This document shows, one piece after another, positions 45,364 through 53,192 of a stretch of DNA of 64,000 bases (its first letter is position 1; every line of letters starts with the position of its first letter). Origin of the DNA: JAGTVG01 sp964543195 (GTDB lineage: Bacteria; Bacteroidota; Bacteroidia; Cytophagales; Cyclobacteriaceae). The stretch spans positions 5,236 through 69,235 of the forward strand of contig CAZIXF010000027.1 of the NCBI GenBank assembly GCA_964543195.1, written 5' to 3'. The position numbers were made by a program, and so were the translations under genes. The notes beneath the pieces are model-generated. The model was given only the letters and a program-made list of their open reading frames with translations, was not told the origin of the DNA and made no database searches.

Positions 45364-45639
45364 ATGCGGGATAAGATTTTGCGAAATTTTCTTTTGATTT
45401 TATTTCTGGGAGCAATATTAGGCTTCGGGAACGGCTGTAAAGTTTCTGACCGTCCCTACAGGCCAAACAAGTATATGGAGTATTCCAAGCGGACAAACAA
45501 GGTTAAGGCTAAGCGAGTGAACGATATTCAATACAGAAGTGCCTATAAGTATGATACAGAAGGCACAAAGTTCAAAAAACATTTTAAACGGAGGCGGCAG
45601 AGAAAAAACGATAAAAAATGGTTTTTCGGATTGTTTTAG
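45364..45639 (+). CDS. Small very basic lipoprotein-like protein
   Basis: A 91-residue protein with a hydrophobic N-terminus (8-22) ending GFGNGC (C25), which could be a loose lipobox. After it comes a region rich in Lys, Arg and Tyr (YRPNKYMEYSKRTNK) and a strongly basic end (KKHFKRRRQRKNDKKWFFG). It matches no family I know. It lies 43 bases after the aldo/keto reductase and may be co-transcribed with it. A lipid-anchored basic tail would bind nucleic acid, lipid A or cell wall; this is speculation. Confidence 0.6.
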   Translation: MRDKILRNFLLILFLGAILGFGNGCKVSDRPYRPNKYMEYSKRTNKVKAKRVNDIQYRSAYKYDTEGTKFKKHFKRRRQRKNDKKWFFGLF

Positions 45640-45780
45640 TTGACGTCCGGTTTTCACCATGTGTGTTTTCCGGGATTTCTGGTTTTCTTTTCATTCCGGC
45701 AGTGATCCCGCGGTTCATATTACCCTTATAGAGCAAAGGTTATTATTCTGGAAATTTGGAAGGTTAAACAAATGTTTTTT

Positions 45781-47292
45781 CTAATAGCGCGATCTTCTTT
45801 CCTCCTGAAACATGTCCAGTTTTTTATTTAACCGTTTCACGATTTCAGGATGCTGCAAATATAGATTATTTTTTTCCCTGATATCCTTTTCAAGATCATA
45901 AAGCTGAACTTCAGGATCACCCGGATCCCCCGGCTCGGTCCAGCCACCTGAACCTTTTGCCAGGATAAGCTTCCATTTACCCTCCCGGATGGCATATTGT
46001 CCGTCAAATGATTGCATTACCAGATCAGTACGGGCACCGGGATAATCTTCTTGTCCCATCATAGCCGGTAAATGACTAAAACTATCCTCTCCGGCATTAT
46101 AGGGCAATTCCACACCCGTTATATCGGCACAGGTAGCCAGCAGATCAGTCAGGCTGACCAGCTGATCGTTCCGGGTACCGGCTTCTACCTGATCGGGCCA
46201 TCTTACGATCATGGGTATATGGTGCCCTCCCTCCCATAGATCCGACTTCATTCCACTGAATATATGATTTGCCCGATGATCGAATTCCCGGATATTTTCA
46301 GGCCACCAGTAAGCCCCGTTATCACTGGTCAGGATCACCAAAGTGTTATCGGCCAGGTTCAATTCGTCGAGAATATTCAGGATCTGTCCAACCGTGTGGT
46401 CCACCTGCACCACAAAGTCCCCGTACAATCCCGCCTCGGATAAGCCTTCAAATTCTTCAAGCGGAACCCAGGGAGTATGGGGCGCAGCAAGCGGAAAATA
46501 GAGGAAAAAAGGATTGCCGGGCTGGGAGGTCATATGATCCTGGATAAATTGAATGGCTTCTTCCGTGAACCTGGGTAAAACCTGGTAGAAATCAAAGCCC
46601 CGGGAGGCATCGCCTGCCCGCCAGAATTCTCCCTGTGAACGCGGATCCGGCGACCCTTTTATCTCAATTATATCTGTATTGACTATATATTCGTTCCGGA
46701 CATAAAAATAGGGAGGTATATCGAGGGACGAAGGAAGTATATAACTATAGTCGAATCCATGGTCTGAAGGTCCGCCATCTATACGTGCCTCATAATTGAC
46801 ATTGGATGTATTCGTTTCGGACCATCCGTCACCGGTAACCAGCGGAATTTCAGGATCTTTCTTTTTGAAATCAAGGCCCAGATGCCATTTGCCAATGCAG
46901 GCTGTGTGATAGCCGGCATCTTTCAGCAGGGAGGCTACTGTTATCCTGCCGGGTTCAATAAGTGAAGGAGAATGACCGACGAGAACACCGGATTCCAGGC
47001 GTGTACGGAAGCAATAGCGACCGGTCAGGATTCCATACCGGGATGGGGTACATACGGCTGAGGGGGAATGAGCGTCAGTGAAAGTCATACCTTCTGTTTC
47101 CAGCCGGTCCATATTGGGGGTAGGTATTTTCGAATCGGGATTGAGAGCCTTTATATCGCCATAACCCATATCATCGGCAAGGATATAAACTATATTTGGA
47201 TAATTATCCGGGGATTCCTGTACAGAAGTCTGACAACTGCTAACAAGTAATGAGGTAAACAGTATAAATATAACGAGCAATCTGTCTATCAT
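45781..47292 (-). CDS. Sulfatase (arylsulfatase-type), surface lipoprotein
   Basis: The 503-residue enzyme removes sulfate esters. The signal ends LLVSSC with the lipid cysteine at C20. Metal residues D40/D41 (LADDMGYGD), the formylglycine cysteine C81 in AVCTPSRYGILTGRY, and HTACIGKWHLG are in place, giving the S1-type active site (C-x-P-S-R, R85). Downstream there is FLYFPLAAPHTPW and TLVILTSDNGAYW. Activation requires a formylglycine-generating enzyme, which is not in this window. Nearness to galactose genes suggests a sulfated galactan substrate, by inference. Confidence 0.94.
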   Translation of the reverse strand: MIDRLLVIFILFTSLLVSSCQTSVQESPDNYPNIVYILADDMGYGDIKALNPDSKIPTPNMDRLETEGMTFTDAHSPSAVCTPSRYGILTGRYCFRTRLESGVLVGHSPSLIEPGRITVASLLKDAGYHTACIGKWHLGLDFKKKDPEIPLVTGDGWSETNTSNVNYEARIDGGPSDHGFDYSYILPSSLDIPPYFYVRNEYIVNTDIIEIKGSPDPRSQGEFWRAGDASRGFDFYQVLPRFTEEAIQFIQDHMTSQPGNPFFLYFPLAAPHTPWVPLEEFEGLSEAGLYGDFVVQVDHTVGQILNILDELNLADNTLVILTSDNGAYWWPENIREFDHRANHIFSGMKSDLWEGGHHIPMIVRWPDQVEAGTRNDQLVSLTDLLATCADITGVELPYNAGEDSFSHLPAMMGQEDYPGARTDLVMQSFDGQYAIREGKWKLILAKGSGGWTEPGDPGDPEVQLYDLEKDIREKNNLYLQHPEIVKRLNKKLDMFQEERRSRY

Positions 47293-47439
47293 GTATATGA
47301 ATGGGTTTTTTTCTAAATATAGTCAATCTCCATGAAAACCATAAAATCAGGTACGAGAGTACACGTATCAGAGATTTAAAAAATCCCGAGAAATATGTCC
47401 TTTTAAATGATACCAGGCAGTGTATACACTTAATGTCTT

Positions 47440-47823
47440 CTATTTTTCTTTTCCTTCCGCTTTATCGGGCACAAAAGTGAACTGATAGTTCTTGGCTCCG
47501 GCAAATTCTTCATTGGGACCTTCATACTTAAACCTGGCGCTGTCGCCGGGCTGAATGGGTTGACTTTCATTCACAGGTGTTGAAAAAGTACTGAGTTCTC
47601 TTTCCTGGGTTCCAAGAAGCTTGATCTTTATGTCACCTTGAATAGCTTGCTGGCCTGTATTGATCACCGTGCCCTGCATGATCCAGGTATCATTTTCAGT
47701 TTGTTCAAAATTCACATTCTGTACCTTTATGCTGGGTTTGGGTTTTTCCTCAACGGTTTTTTCCTTTTTCGTCGGAGCCTGGCAGGCTATAATAAACAGC
47801 AGAAAAATGATCGAATATCTCAT
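47440..47823 (-). CDS. Small lipoprotein with an FxLYD-like beta domain
   Basis: The 127-residue protein has a lipobox FIIAC (C14) and a Lys/Glu linker, then a single beta-sandwich-like domain (about 30-118: VQNVNFEQTENDTWIMQGTV, NTGQQAIQGDIKIKLLG). The pattern of an N-terminal charged linker and FEGTVxNTG-like strands resembles FxLYD or other DUF-type domains for extracytoplasmic binding. Function unknown. It is alone, 147 bases downstream (on the minus strand, upstream) of the sulfatase. Confidence 0.7.
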   Translation of the reverse strand: MRYSIIFLLFIIACQAPTKKEKTVEEKPKPSIKVQNVNFEQTENDTWIMQGTVINTGQQAIQGDIKIKLLGTQERELSTFSTPVNESQPIQPGDSARFKYEGPNEEFAGAKNYQFTFVPDKAEGKEK

Positions 47824-47946
47824 TGTAATTGGATTTAAGTAACATAAAAAATAATGTTAATAAAGTTACTAACTAGGTTGAGGAATGTCAATATATGTTA
47901 TTTATATATATCGGGTGATGGCATGAGAAATTAAGGAGGTTTCTGC

Positions 47947-47976
47947 TTGCATATATTGATTAAAACCCTAAATTTG
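47947..47976 (+). promoter_or_regulatory. Promoter of the TPR histidine kinase
   Basis: TTG (47947-47949), 19 bases, then TAAATTTG (47969-47976) exactly fit the Bacteroidota consensus. The ATG is at 48008. Confidence 0.7.
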
Positions 47977-48007
47977 AATAGGATATAACACAGTTCTGCG
48001 CTACCTC

Positions 48008-49981
48008 ATGCGAATTCAATTTTTTCTGATACTGCTATGGACCCCTCTTATCGGCCTGTCACAATCAGTCGAGGATTCTCTTCTTGCCAGGCTTAAAAAT
48101 GTCCCGGAAACGGAACTGGATACGATTTATTACCAGTTGCTGAAGAATGGGGTGATGAATGGGGACCAGGATTTTGTCAAACTGATGAGGTATGCGGATT
48201 CGGCATATTATTACGCGGAAAAATTTGATAGTAAGCAGATACAGGTAAGAGCTGTATATGGGAAAGCATTTATTTATAATAAACAATTCAAACCAGACAG
48301 TTCTTTTATTTTTCTTGAAAAAGCCAAAGCTCTAGCTTTTGAATATAATACTTTAGATAGATTATCCTACATATTTGAATTATATGGAATCAATTACATT
48401 CTAAGGGAAAAATATGATTCTGCTATACACAGTTACTTGAATGTAATAAAATATGCCCAACGATTTAATGATAAAAGACGTGAATCGTTAGCAAATAATC
48501 AAATTGGATTAATTTACCTTCGTTCTGAGGAATATTCGATAGCCTTGGACTATTTTAACAAATCATTAAAAATCAAAGAAAATTATGGTTTCTTAGAGAC
48601 AATTAATACTGTAAAATTAAACATTGGATATTGTCTAATTTTATTAGATAGAATCAATAAGGCTAATGAGTTTTTTGGAAAATTATATGATAATTGGATT
48701 GATAAATCGATAAACTCAAACAAAGGTGTATCTTGTACACAATTGGATAAGTCTACGTTATCAGGATTATATTTAGGCCTTGGTATAATAAACATTGAAT
48801 TAAGAAATTTTGAAGAATCATTCAATTATCTGTTAGAAGCTAAAAATATTATTGATGATAATTTTGTATCAAAAAAAGTATCCATATACAAATATCTAGG
48901 CATCGTTCATCAGAAACTCTCATCAATCGACTCCGCTTTCCTTTACCTCGACTCCAGTATTTATTATGCCAAAAAACATGACCTGCCGAAAGAAATTTCA
49001 TCCAGTTATCATGAATTATCCAGACTTTATGAGGACCAGCATGATCTGGACAAGGCTTTGCATTACGAACGTTTATCCTCCCTGTATGCCGACTCGGCCA
49101 AAAAACGCATCAATATACCTGGATTCACCGACCCGTTTGTCGAATTTGAAAAATACAAAGGGGACATAGAGATTCAGAAAAAGGAAGCTTCTATCCGCCG
49201 AAACAGGCAACTGGCTATTCTTTTAGGTATGATTGCCTTTCTCTCATTGACAGTTTTTGCCCTGGTTCATAAAGTTGCCCGAGTCCGGAAAAAACTGAAT
49301 GAAAAGCTCAGTGATAAGGTCTTTGATCGTACACAGGAATTAAACACCTTCCTTTACCGCTCTTCCCACGACCTGGCAGGCCCCCTGGCTACCATGAAAG
49401 GATTAATTAACCTAATCGAACCCCATGGTATAAGTGAAGACCACAAAAAATATATTGAGCGGATGAACCTCACCACAGTAAAACTGGACCGGATCATCCA
49501 CCGGCTGGAATCGATCGGTAGTATATCGACCAGACCACTAAGAAATGAAAAAGTAGACCTCCTGGAATTATCAAGAAATGCAATTAAAAAAGTACAAAAC
49601 GGCTACTCCGTAATTCCGGAAATATCCGTTCAGGGCAATACCTATGCCACGAGCGATCCCGAACTACTGTCAGGTATTCTGATCAGTCTTCTTGAAAACA
49701 GCTTTAATAATATCGACCGAAGGGAACAGGATCAGAAAATATCGATCACGTTCATAAACAATAAAGATCTCCAACTCACCATTACCGATACAGGAACCGG
49801 AATAATTGAAGGACAGGAAAACAAGATATTCGAAGTGTTTTTTACAGGCTATGATAAAAGCGAACGGGCCGGCATCGGACTGTACTTTGCAAAAATTGCA
49901 GCCGAACGTCTGGGTGGCACAATCTTCCTGAAAAACAGTAAAAAACCGACTGTTTTCGAAGTAAAGCTGCCTAAGCGTTAA
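48008..49981 (+). CDS. TPR-containing sensor histidine kinase
   Basis: A 657-residue kinase of the Bacteroidota type with a periplasmic TPR sensor. Residues 1-20 are a signal peptide, 21-390 hold about seven TPR-like helices pairs (YLNVIKYAQRFNDKRRES, IGLIYLRSEEYSIALDYF), a membrane helix lies at about 402-421, and a coiled-coil leads to the kinase. The H-box is SSHDLAGPLATMKG (H454), N-box SLLENSFNN, and DTGTGI and GIGLYFAKIAAERLGG complete the ATPase part. The middle of the TPR region (about 97-300) is encoded by DNA far richer in A/T than the rest. No response regulator is adjacent. Confidence 0.92.
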   Translation: MRIQFFLILLWTPLIGLSQSVEDSLLARLKNVPETELDTIYYQLLKNGVMNGDQDFVKLMRYADSAYYYAEKFDSKQIQVRAVYGKAFIYNKQFKPDSSFIFLEKAKALAFEYNTLDRLSYIFELYGINYILREKYDSAIHSYLNVIKYAQRFNDKRRESLANNQIGLIYLRSEEYSIALDYFNKSLKIKENYGFLETINTVKLNIGYCLILLDRINKANEFFGKLYDNWIDKSINSNKGVSCTQLDKSTLSGLYLGLGIINIELRNFEESFNYLLEAKNIIDDNFVSKKVSIYKYLGIVHQKLSSIDSAFLYLDSSIYYAKKHDLPKEISSSYHELSRLYEDQHDLDKALHYERLSSLYADSAKKRINIPGFTDPFVEFEKYKGDIEIQKKEASIRRNRQLAILLGMIAFLSLTVFALVHKVARVRKKLNEKLSDKVFDRTQELNTFLYRSSHDLAGPLATMKGLINLIEPHGISEDHKKYIERMNLTTVKLDRIIHRLESIGSISTRPLRNEKVDLLELSRNAIKKVQNGYSVIPEISVQGNTYATSDPELLSGILISLLENSFNNIDRREQDQKISITFINNKDLQLTITDTGTGIIEGQENKIFEVFFTGYDKSERAGIGLYFAKIAAERLGGTIFLKNSKKPTVFEVKLPKR

Positions 49982-50090
49982 CGTGATTATTTTCATCCAT
50001 AATCATCCATTTCTATTCCTGATAATTTATCACAATAATCGAGTCCGTTATACCATTCTATATATATTCGCGTTAGTGAAATGAAATAAT

Positions 50091-52361
50091 ATGACCGACA
50101 AAAAACAAAGGAAAAGGAATAAGGGCAGGCACAGATTAATAAAGTTTTTTCTCAGCCTGACAGGCTTTTTTATCTTTCTTGTCCTTATTTTCATCTTTCT
50201 TATTTATTTCGGCTTTTTTGGCCCGATCCCGGAGCAGGAGGAACTGGCCGGCATAAAAAATGAAGAAGCCACACTTGTTTTCAGCTCCGATAATAAATTA
50301 ATTGGAAAGGTCTTCGCCAGTAACCGTACTTCCATTCCATTTGAAAAAATACCCGATCACCTGATCGATGCCCTGATATCTACTGAAGATATACGTTTTT
50401 ATGAACACAATGGTATTGACGGCCGGAGCCTCTTGAGAGTAATGGTTAAATCTATCCTAATGGGAAACCGGGCCTCAGGCGGGGGAAGCACCATTACCCA
50501 GCAACTGGCTAAAAACCTGTATGGGAGAAAAGATTTTGGATTCCTTACATTGCCGGTGGCTAAAATCAGGGAATCCATTCTGGCCATGCGCCTCGAAGAA
50601 GTCTATTCAAAAAATGAGATCCTGCTTTTTTACCTGAACTCCGTACCCTTCGGTGAAGAAGTGTATGGGATAGAAGCGGCTGCCAACCGGTATTTTAATA
50701 AATCGGTTTCCGGACTGAAGACTGAAGAATCCGCCTTGTTGGTGGGAATGCTGAAAGCAAATACCTATTTCAACCCGCGATTGCATTCTGAAAGGGCACT
50801 GGAACGTAGAAACCTCGTGCTGGAACTCATGAAGAATAATAATAAACTTACCGGTTTGGAGGCAGAAAACTTAAAATCCAAACCCCTGACACTCGATTAT
50901 GCCAATTTCAGGTATGAAGGACCGGCTCAATATTTTCTTTACCAGGTGGAACAAAAAAGCAGGAATATCCTTAAAAAGATAAAAAAGCAAAACGGTCAAC
51001 CCTATGTTATTGAAAAAGACGGATTAAAGATCGTCACTACCCTCGATTCAAGATTACAGGAATTATCACGAATGGCCATAAGGGAACATCTCAAAGTAAT
51101 GCAAGTACATTTTGACAAAGATCCCCTGGTTCGAAATTCGAAAACGCAATTGCTCAACCGATTTGAGAATAATGATAAAAAATTGCGGGAGATCTGGACC
51201 TGGGATGGCATTAAAATATATAGCATGACCGAGCTGGACAGTGCATGGCATTATAATAAAATGCTTCATTCAGGCATGCTGATCATGGAGCCCCGAACAG
51301 GGAAAATACGCGTATGGATTGGAGGCAACTATTACAGATACCTCCCGTACGACCTGGTGCTGGCAGAAAGGATGATCGCCTCTGCATTTAAACCTCTGAT
51401 CTATACGGCAGCCCTCGAAGAGGGGTATGATCCCTGTGATTATTTTGATAATGAAATAAAAGTATACGAAAAGTATGAAAACTGGACACCGGCCAATTAT
51501 GATGGCACAAGTGGTGATGAAGTATCCATGTGGTATGCTCTCTCCCGTTCTTTAAATTTACCTACGGTAGATCTATACTTTAAAACGGGACACAACCATG
51601 TAGAAGACTTTTGTTTTCGAATGGGTATTGAAGATCTTCCGGATAATGCTCCCTCCATCTCACTTGGTGCTTTGGACCTTTCTCTGATGGATATGGTCCC
51701 TGTATACGGCACTTTTGCCAATAATGGGTCAAGGATCGAACCCTGCATTATACAGGAAATACGAGACTCAGACGGAAAAGTGATTTATGAAAAAGAAGCA
51801 TCCAGACCCTGGGAGGTGATGGATCAGAAAAACGCCCATCTGATCAATGCCATGCTCCGGAAAGCAGTTAACGAGGGTACGGGTATTCGTCTGGGATCAC
51901 AATTTGGCCTTACATCTGATCTGGCAGGCAAGACAGGTACTTCCCAGGATTACAGTGATGCCTGGTTTTTTACCTATAACCCTGACCTGGTGTGTGGGAT
52001 ATGGGTGGGAGCCCGTGATCCGCAGGTTCACTTTTCCACGGGAAAATACGGAAACGGATCGGCTCTGGCCCTGCCAATTGCCGGAGAGCTGATAAGTAAA
52101 ATAGAAAAAGATGGACAATTGAAAGCCAGATATCTTTCTTCCTTTAGTATCCCGGCAGGTTATACCAATGAGCTCGATTGTGAAGGCATGCGGACCAAAG
52201 GCGCCATCAACCGTTTAATAGAAAATATATTCGGCAAAGATGATGAAAAACCGGAGAATGGACCGGAAAATATTGAAACAAAGAAAAAATCAGATACGGT
52301 TGAAAAAGAAGATTCAGGGATAAAAAAATTCTTCAAAAGACTTTTCGGAAAGAAAAAATGA
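50091..52361 (+). CDS. Class A penicillin-binding protein (transglycosylase/transpeptidase)
   Basis: A bifunctional peptidoglycan synthase, 756 residues. An N-terminal basic segment and a membrane helix (20-42) anchor it. The GT51 domain has catalytic E99 (ISTEDIRFYEHNGID) and GGSTITQQLAKN (131-142). The transpeptidase has the serine motif SAFK (S431-K434), SLN (S487) and KTG (K614), with AGKTGTSQDYSDAWF in the last. A Lys/Glu-rich tail (about 720-756) follows. The residues before the serine (ERMIASAFKP) differ from the usual RxxGSxFKP but the motif is intact. It is stand-alone between the TPR kinase and a microprotein. Confidence 0.96.
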   Translation: MTDKKQRKRNKGRHRLIKFFLSLTGFFIFLVLIFIFLIYFGFFGPIPEQEELAGIKNEEATLVFSSDNKLIGKVFASNRTSIPFEKIPDHLIDALISTEDIRFYEHNGIDGRSLLRVMVKSILMGNRASGGGSTITQQLAKNLYGRKDFGFLTLPVAKIRESILAMRLEEVYSKNEILLFYLNSVPFGEEVYGIEAAANRYFNKSVSGLKTEESALLVGMLKANTYFNPRLHSERALERRNLVLELMKNNNKLTGLEAENLKSKPLTLDYANFRYEGPAQYFLYQVEQKSRNILKKIKKQNGQPYVIEKDGLKIVTTLDSRLQELSRMAIREHLKVMQVHFDKDPLVRNSKTQLLNRFENNDKKLREIWTWDGIKIYSMTELDSAWHYNKMLHSGMLIMEPRTGKIRVWIGGNYYRYLPYDLVLAERMIASAFKPLIYTAALEEGYDPCDYFDNEIKVYEKYENWTPANYDGTSGDEVSMWYALSRSLNLPTVDLYFKTGHNHVEDFCFRMGIEDLPDNAPSISLGALDLSLMDMVPVYGTFANNGSRIEPCIIQEIRDSDGKVIYEKEASRPWEVMDQKNAHLINAMLRKAVNEGTGIRLGSQFGLTSDLAGKTGTSQDYSDAWFFTYNPDLVCGIWVGARDPQVHFSTGKYGNGSALALPIAGELISKIEKDGQLKARYLSSFSIPAGYTNELDCEGMRTKGAINRLIENIFGKDDEKPENGPENIETKKKSDTVEKEDSGIKKFFKRLFGKKK

Positions 52362-52482
52362 GTTGCGAATAATTAATCCACCATTATTCCTATTTGCAAA
52401 AAATAATAAAATTCTATATTGGAAAACTTTAATAACAGCATTTTTTTTCCATAACTTACTTATTCATCCAAATTTTTGCATT

Positions 52483-52578
52483 ATGGAAGAAATAAGTGGA
52501 AAATTAGTCAAAGCCGGTATTACATTATTTATACTGGGATTAGTCATTATAGTAATGATATTGATGTTTATTCAGTAG
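52483..52578 (+). CDS. Probable 31-residue single-helix membrane microprotein
   Basis: The frame MEEISGKLVKAGI followed by TLFILGLVIIVMILMFIQ has a short charged N-terminus and one strongly hydrophobic helix (about 12-30), the usual shape of small membrane proteins. Starts further upstream in the same frame exist but would add an unlike region. A hairpin with a run of seven T begins right at the stop codon (52577-52616), suggesting a deliberate transcript end. The 120-base gap to the PBP gene is AT-rich. No homologue is known to me; a coincidental ORF is possible. Confidence 0.45.
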   Translation: MEEISGKLVKAGITLFILGLVIIVMILMFIQ

Positions 52579-52616
52579 CCTGGCATGCTATTTTTGATTT
52601 ATCCTGGCTTTTTTTC
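52577..52616 (+). terminator. Terminator after the microprotein
   Basis: AGCCTGG (52577-52583) pairs with CCTGGCT (52603-52609) over seven bases with one T-T mismatch and a 19-base loop. It is followed by a run of seven T. Confidence 0.55.
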
Positions 52617-52698
52617 AGGAGTTCTTTTTTCAAATGATACTTTTAAACACTTCAATCGGGTCAGGAATGGATTAGCTGAACTAGTGCGGTAAGGGTGG

Positions 52699-52829
52699 CC
52701 CCTTCAAACCGGAAACTGCCTGCCTTCTGTATTTATTACTTAACAAATGATTCTTGAGAGCTGGATCAGCGAATTAGCTGCCGCTGATCCGGAAAAGGGA
52801 GCCCTTCAACCCATAATCTGCCTTGCCTT
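52699..52829. repeat. Imperfect direct repeat and hairpin before the palindromic element
   Basis: The word ccccttcaaaccggaaac plus tgcctgcctt at 52699-52726 recurs imperfectly at 52802-52829 (ccttcaacccataatctgcc...). Between them a perfect nine-base-pair hairpin GGATCAGCG (52763-52771) / CGCTGATCC (52782-52790) has a ten-base loop and no T-run. Confidence 0.5.
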
Positions 52830-52841
52830 CGGCAATTTTTT
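52823..52841 (+). terminator. Plus-strand terminator in the palindromic element
   Basis: TTGCC (52823-52827), loop TTC, GGCAA (52831-52835), then six T (52836-52841). Confidence 0.6.
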
Positions 52842-52886
52842 AGTTAAAGAAAAAATACTAAAGCAAGCTTTGTGTTTTTATTTAAC

Positions 52887-52909
52887 TAAAAAACCCGACT
52901 ATCGTCGGG
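52887..52909 (-). terminator. Terminator of tRNA-Cys
   Basis: On the minus strand CCCGAC, loop GATA, GTCGGG (52909-52894), then six T. It starts 15 bases after the tRNA 3' end. Confidence 0.85.
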
Positions 52910-52923
52910 CAGATTATCGGTTG

Positions 52924-52994
52924 AGGTCGAGAGCGGATTCGAACCGCTGTAGGAGGTTTTGCAGACCTCTGCCTAGCCACTCGGCCACTCGACC
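52924..52994 (-). tRNA. tRNA-Cys (anticodon GCA)
   Basis: The minus-strand sequence folds into a cloverleaf: acceptor GGTCGAG / CTCGACC, D-arm GCCGAGTGGCTAGGC, anticodon stem GAGGT / ACCTC with loop CTGCAAA (anticodon GCA), T-arm AGCGG-TTCGAAT-CCGCT and discriminator U. Length 71 bases; CCA is not encoded (CAA follows). It is a single tRNA, ending in the palindromic terminator element. Confidence 0.96.
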
Positions 52995-53192
52995 TGTTAA
53001 TAAGGTAAACCTCAAAGAGTTTCCTTGAAACCTCAAATACAAATTAACATCTAAAATGTTAATTCTGCATATAAACTAAGCAAAAATGCCAATTATCCTG
53101 ATCTGAAAATCTATGGCCATCCAATAACATTATATTATAAAAACAAACGGGACGACACGCCTGTCCTCCCGCCTGAATTAATCTACATTATT

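Larger units (their letters stand above)
52806..52924. repeat. 119-base imperfect palindromic element with back-to-back terminators
   Basis: The outer arms TCAACCCATAATCTGCC (52806-52822) and its complement at 52908-52924 match at 16 of 17 bases. Inner arms TTTTTTAGTTAAA (52836-52848) and TTTAACTAAAAAA (52881-52893) match at 13 of 13. The centre has a small AAAGC/GCTTT hairpin. Each side carries its own terminator hairpin. The right outer arm ends at the last base of tRNA-Cys. Confidence 0.75.

Noticed and set aside
52924..52995. Starting the tRNA one base earlier with an A-initial acceptor stem.
   Set aside because: That gives an unusual discriminator and places positions 8-9 wrongly; the GGTCGAG/CTCGACC stem gives U73, as expected for tRNA-Cys.
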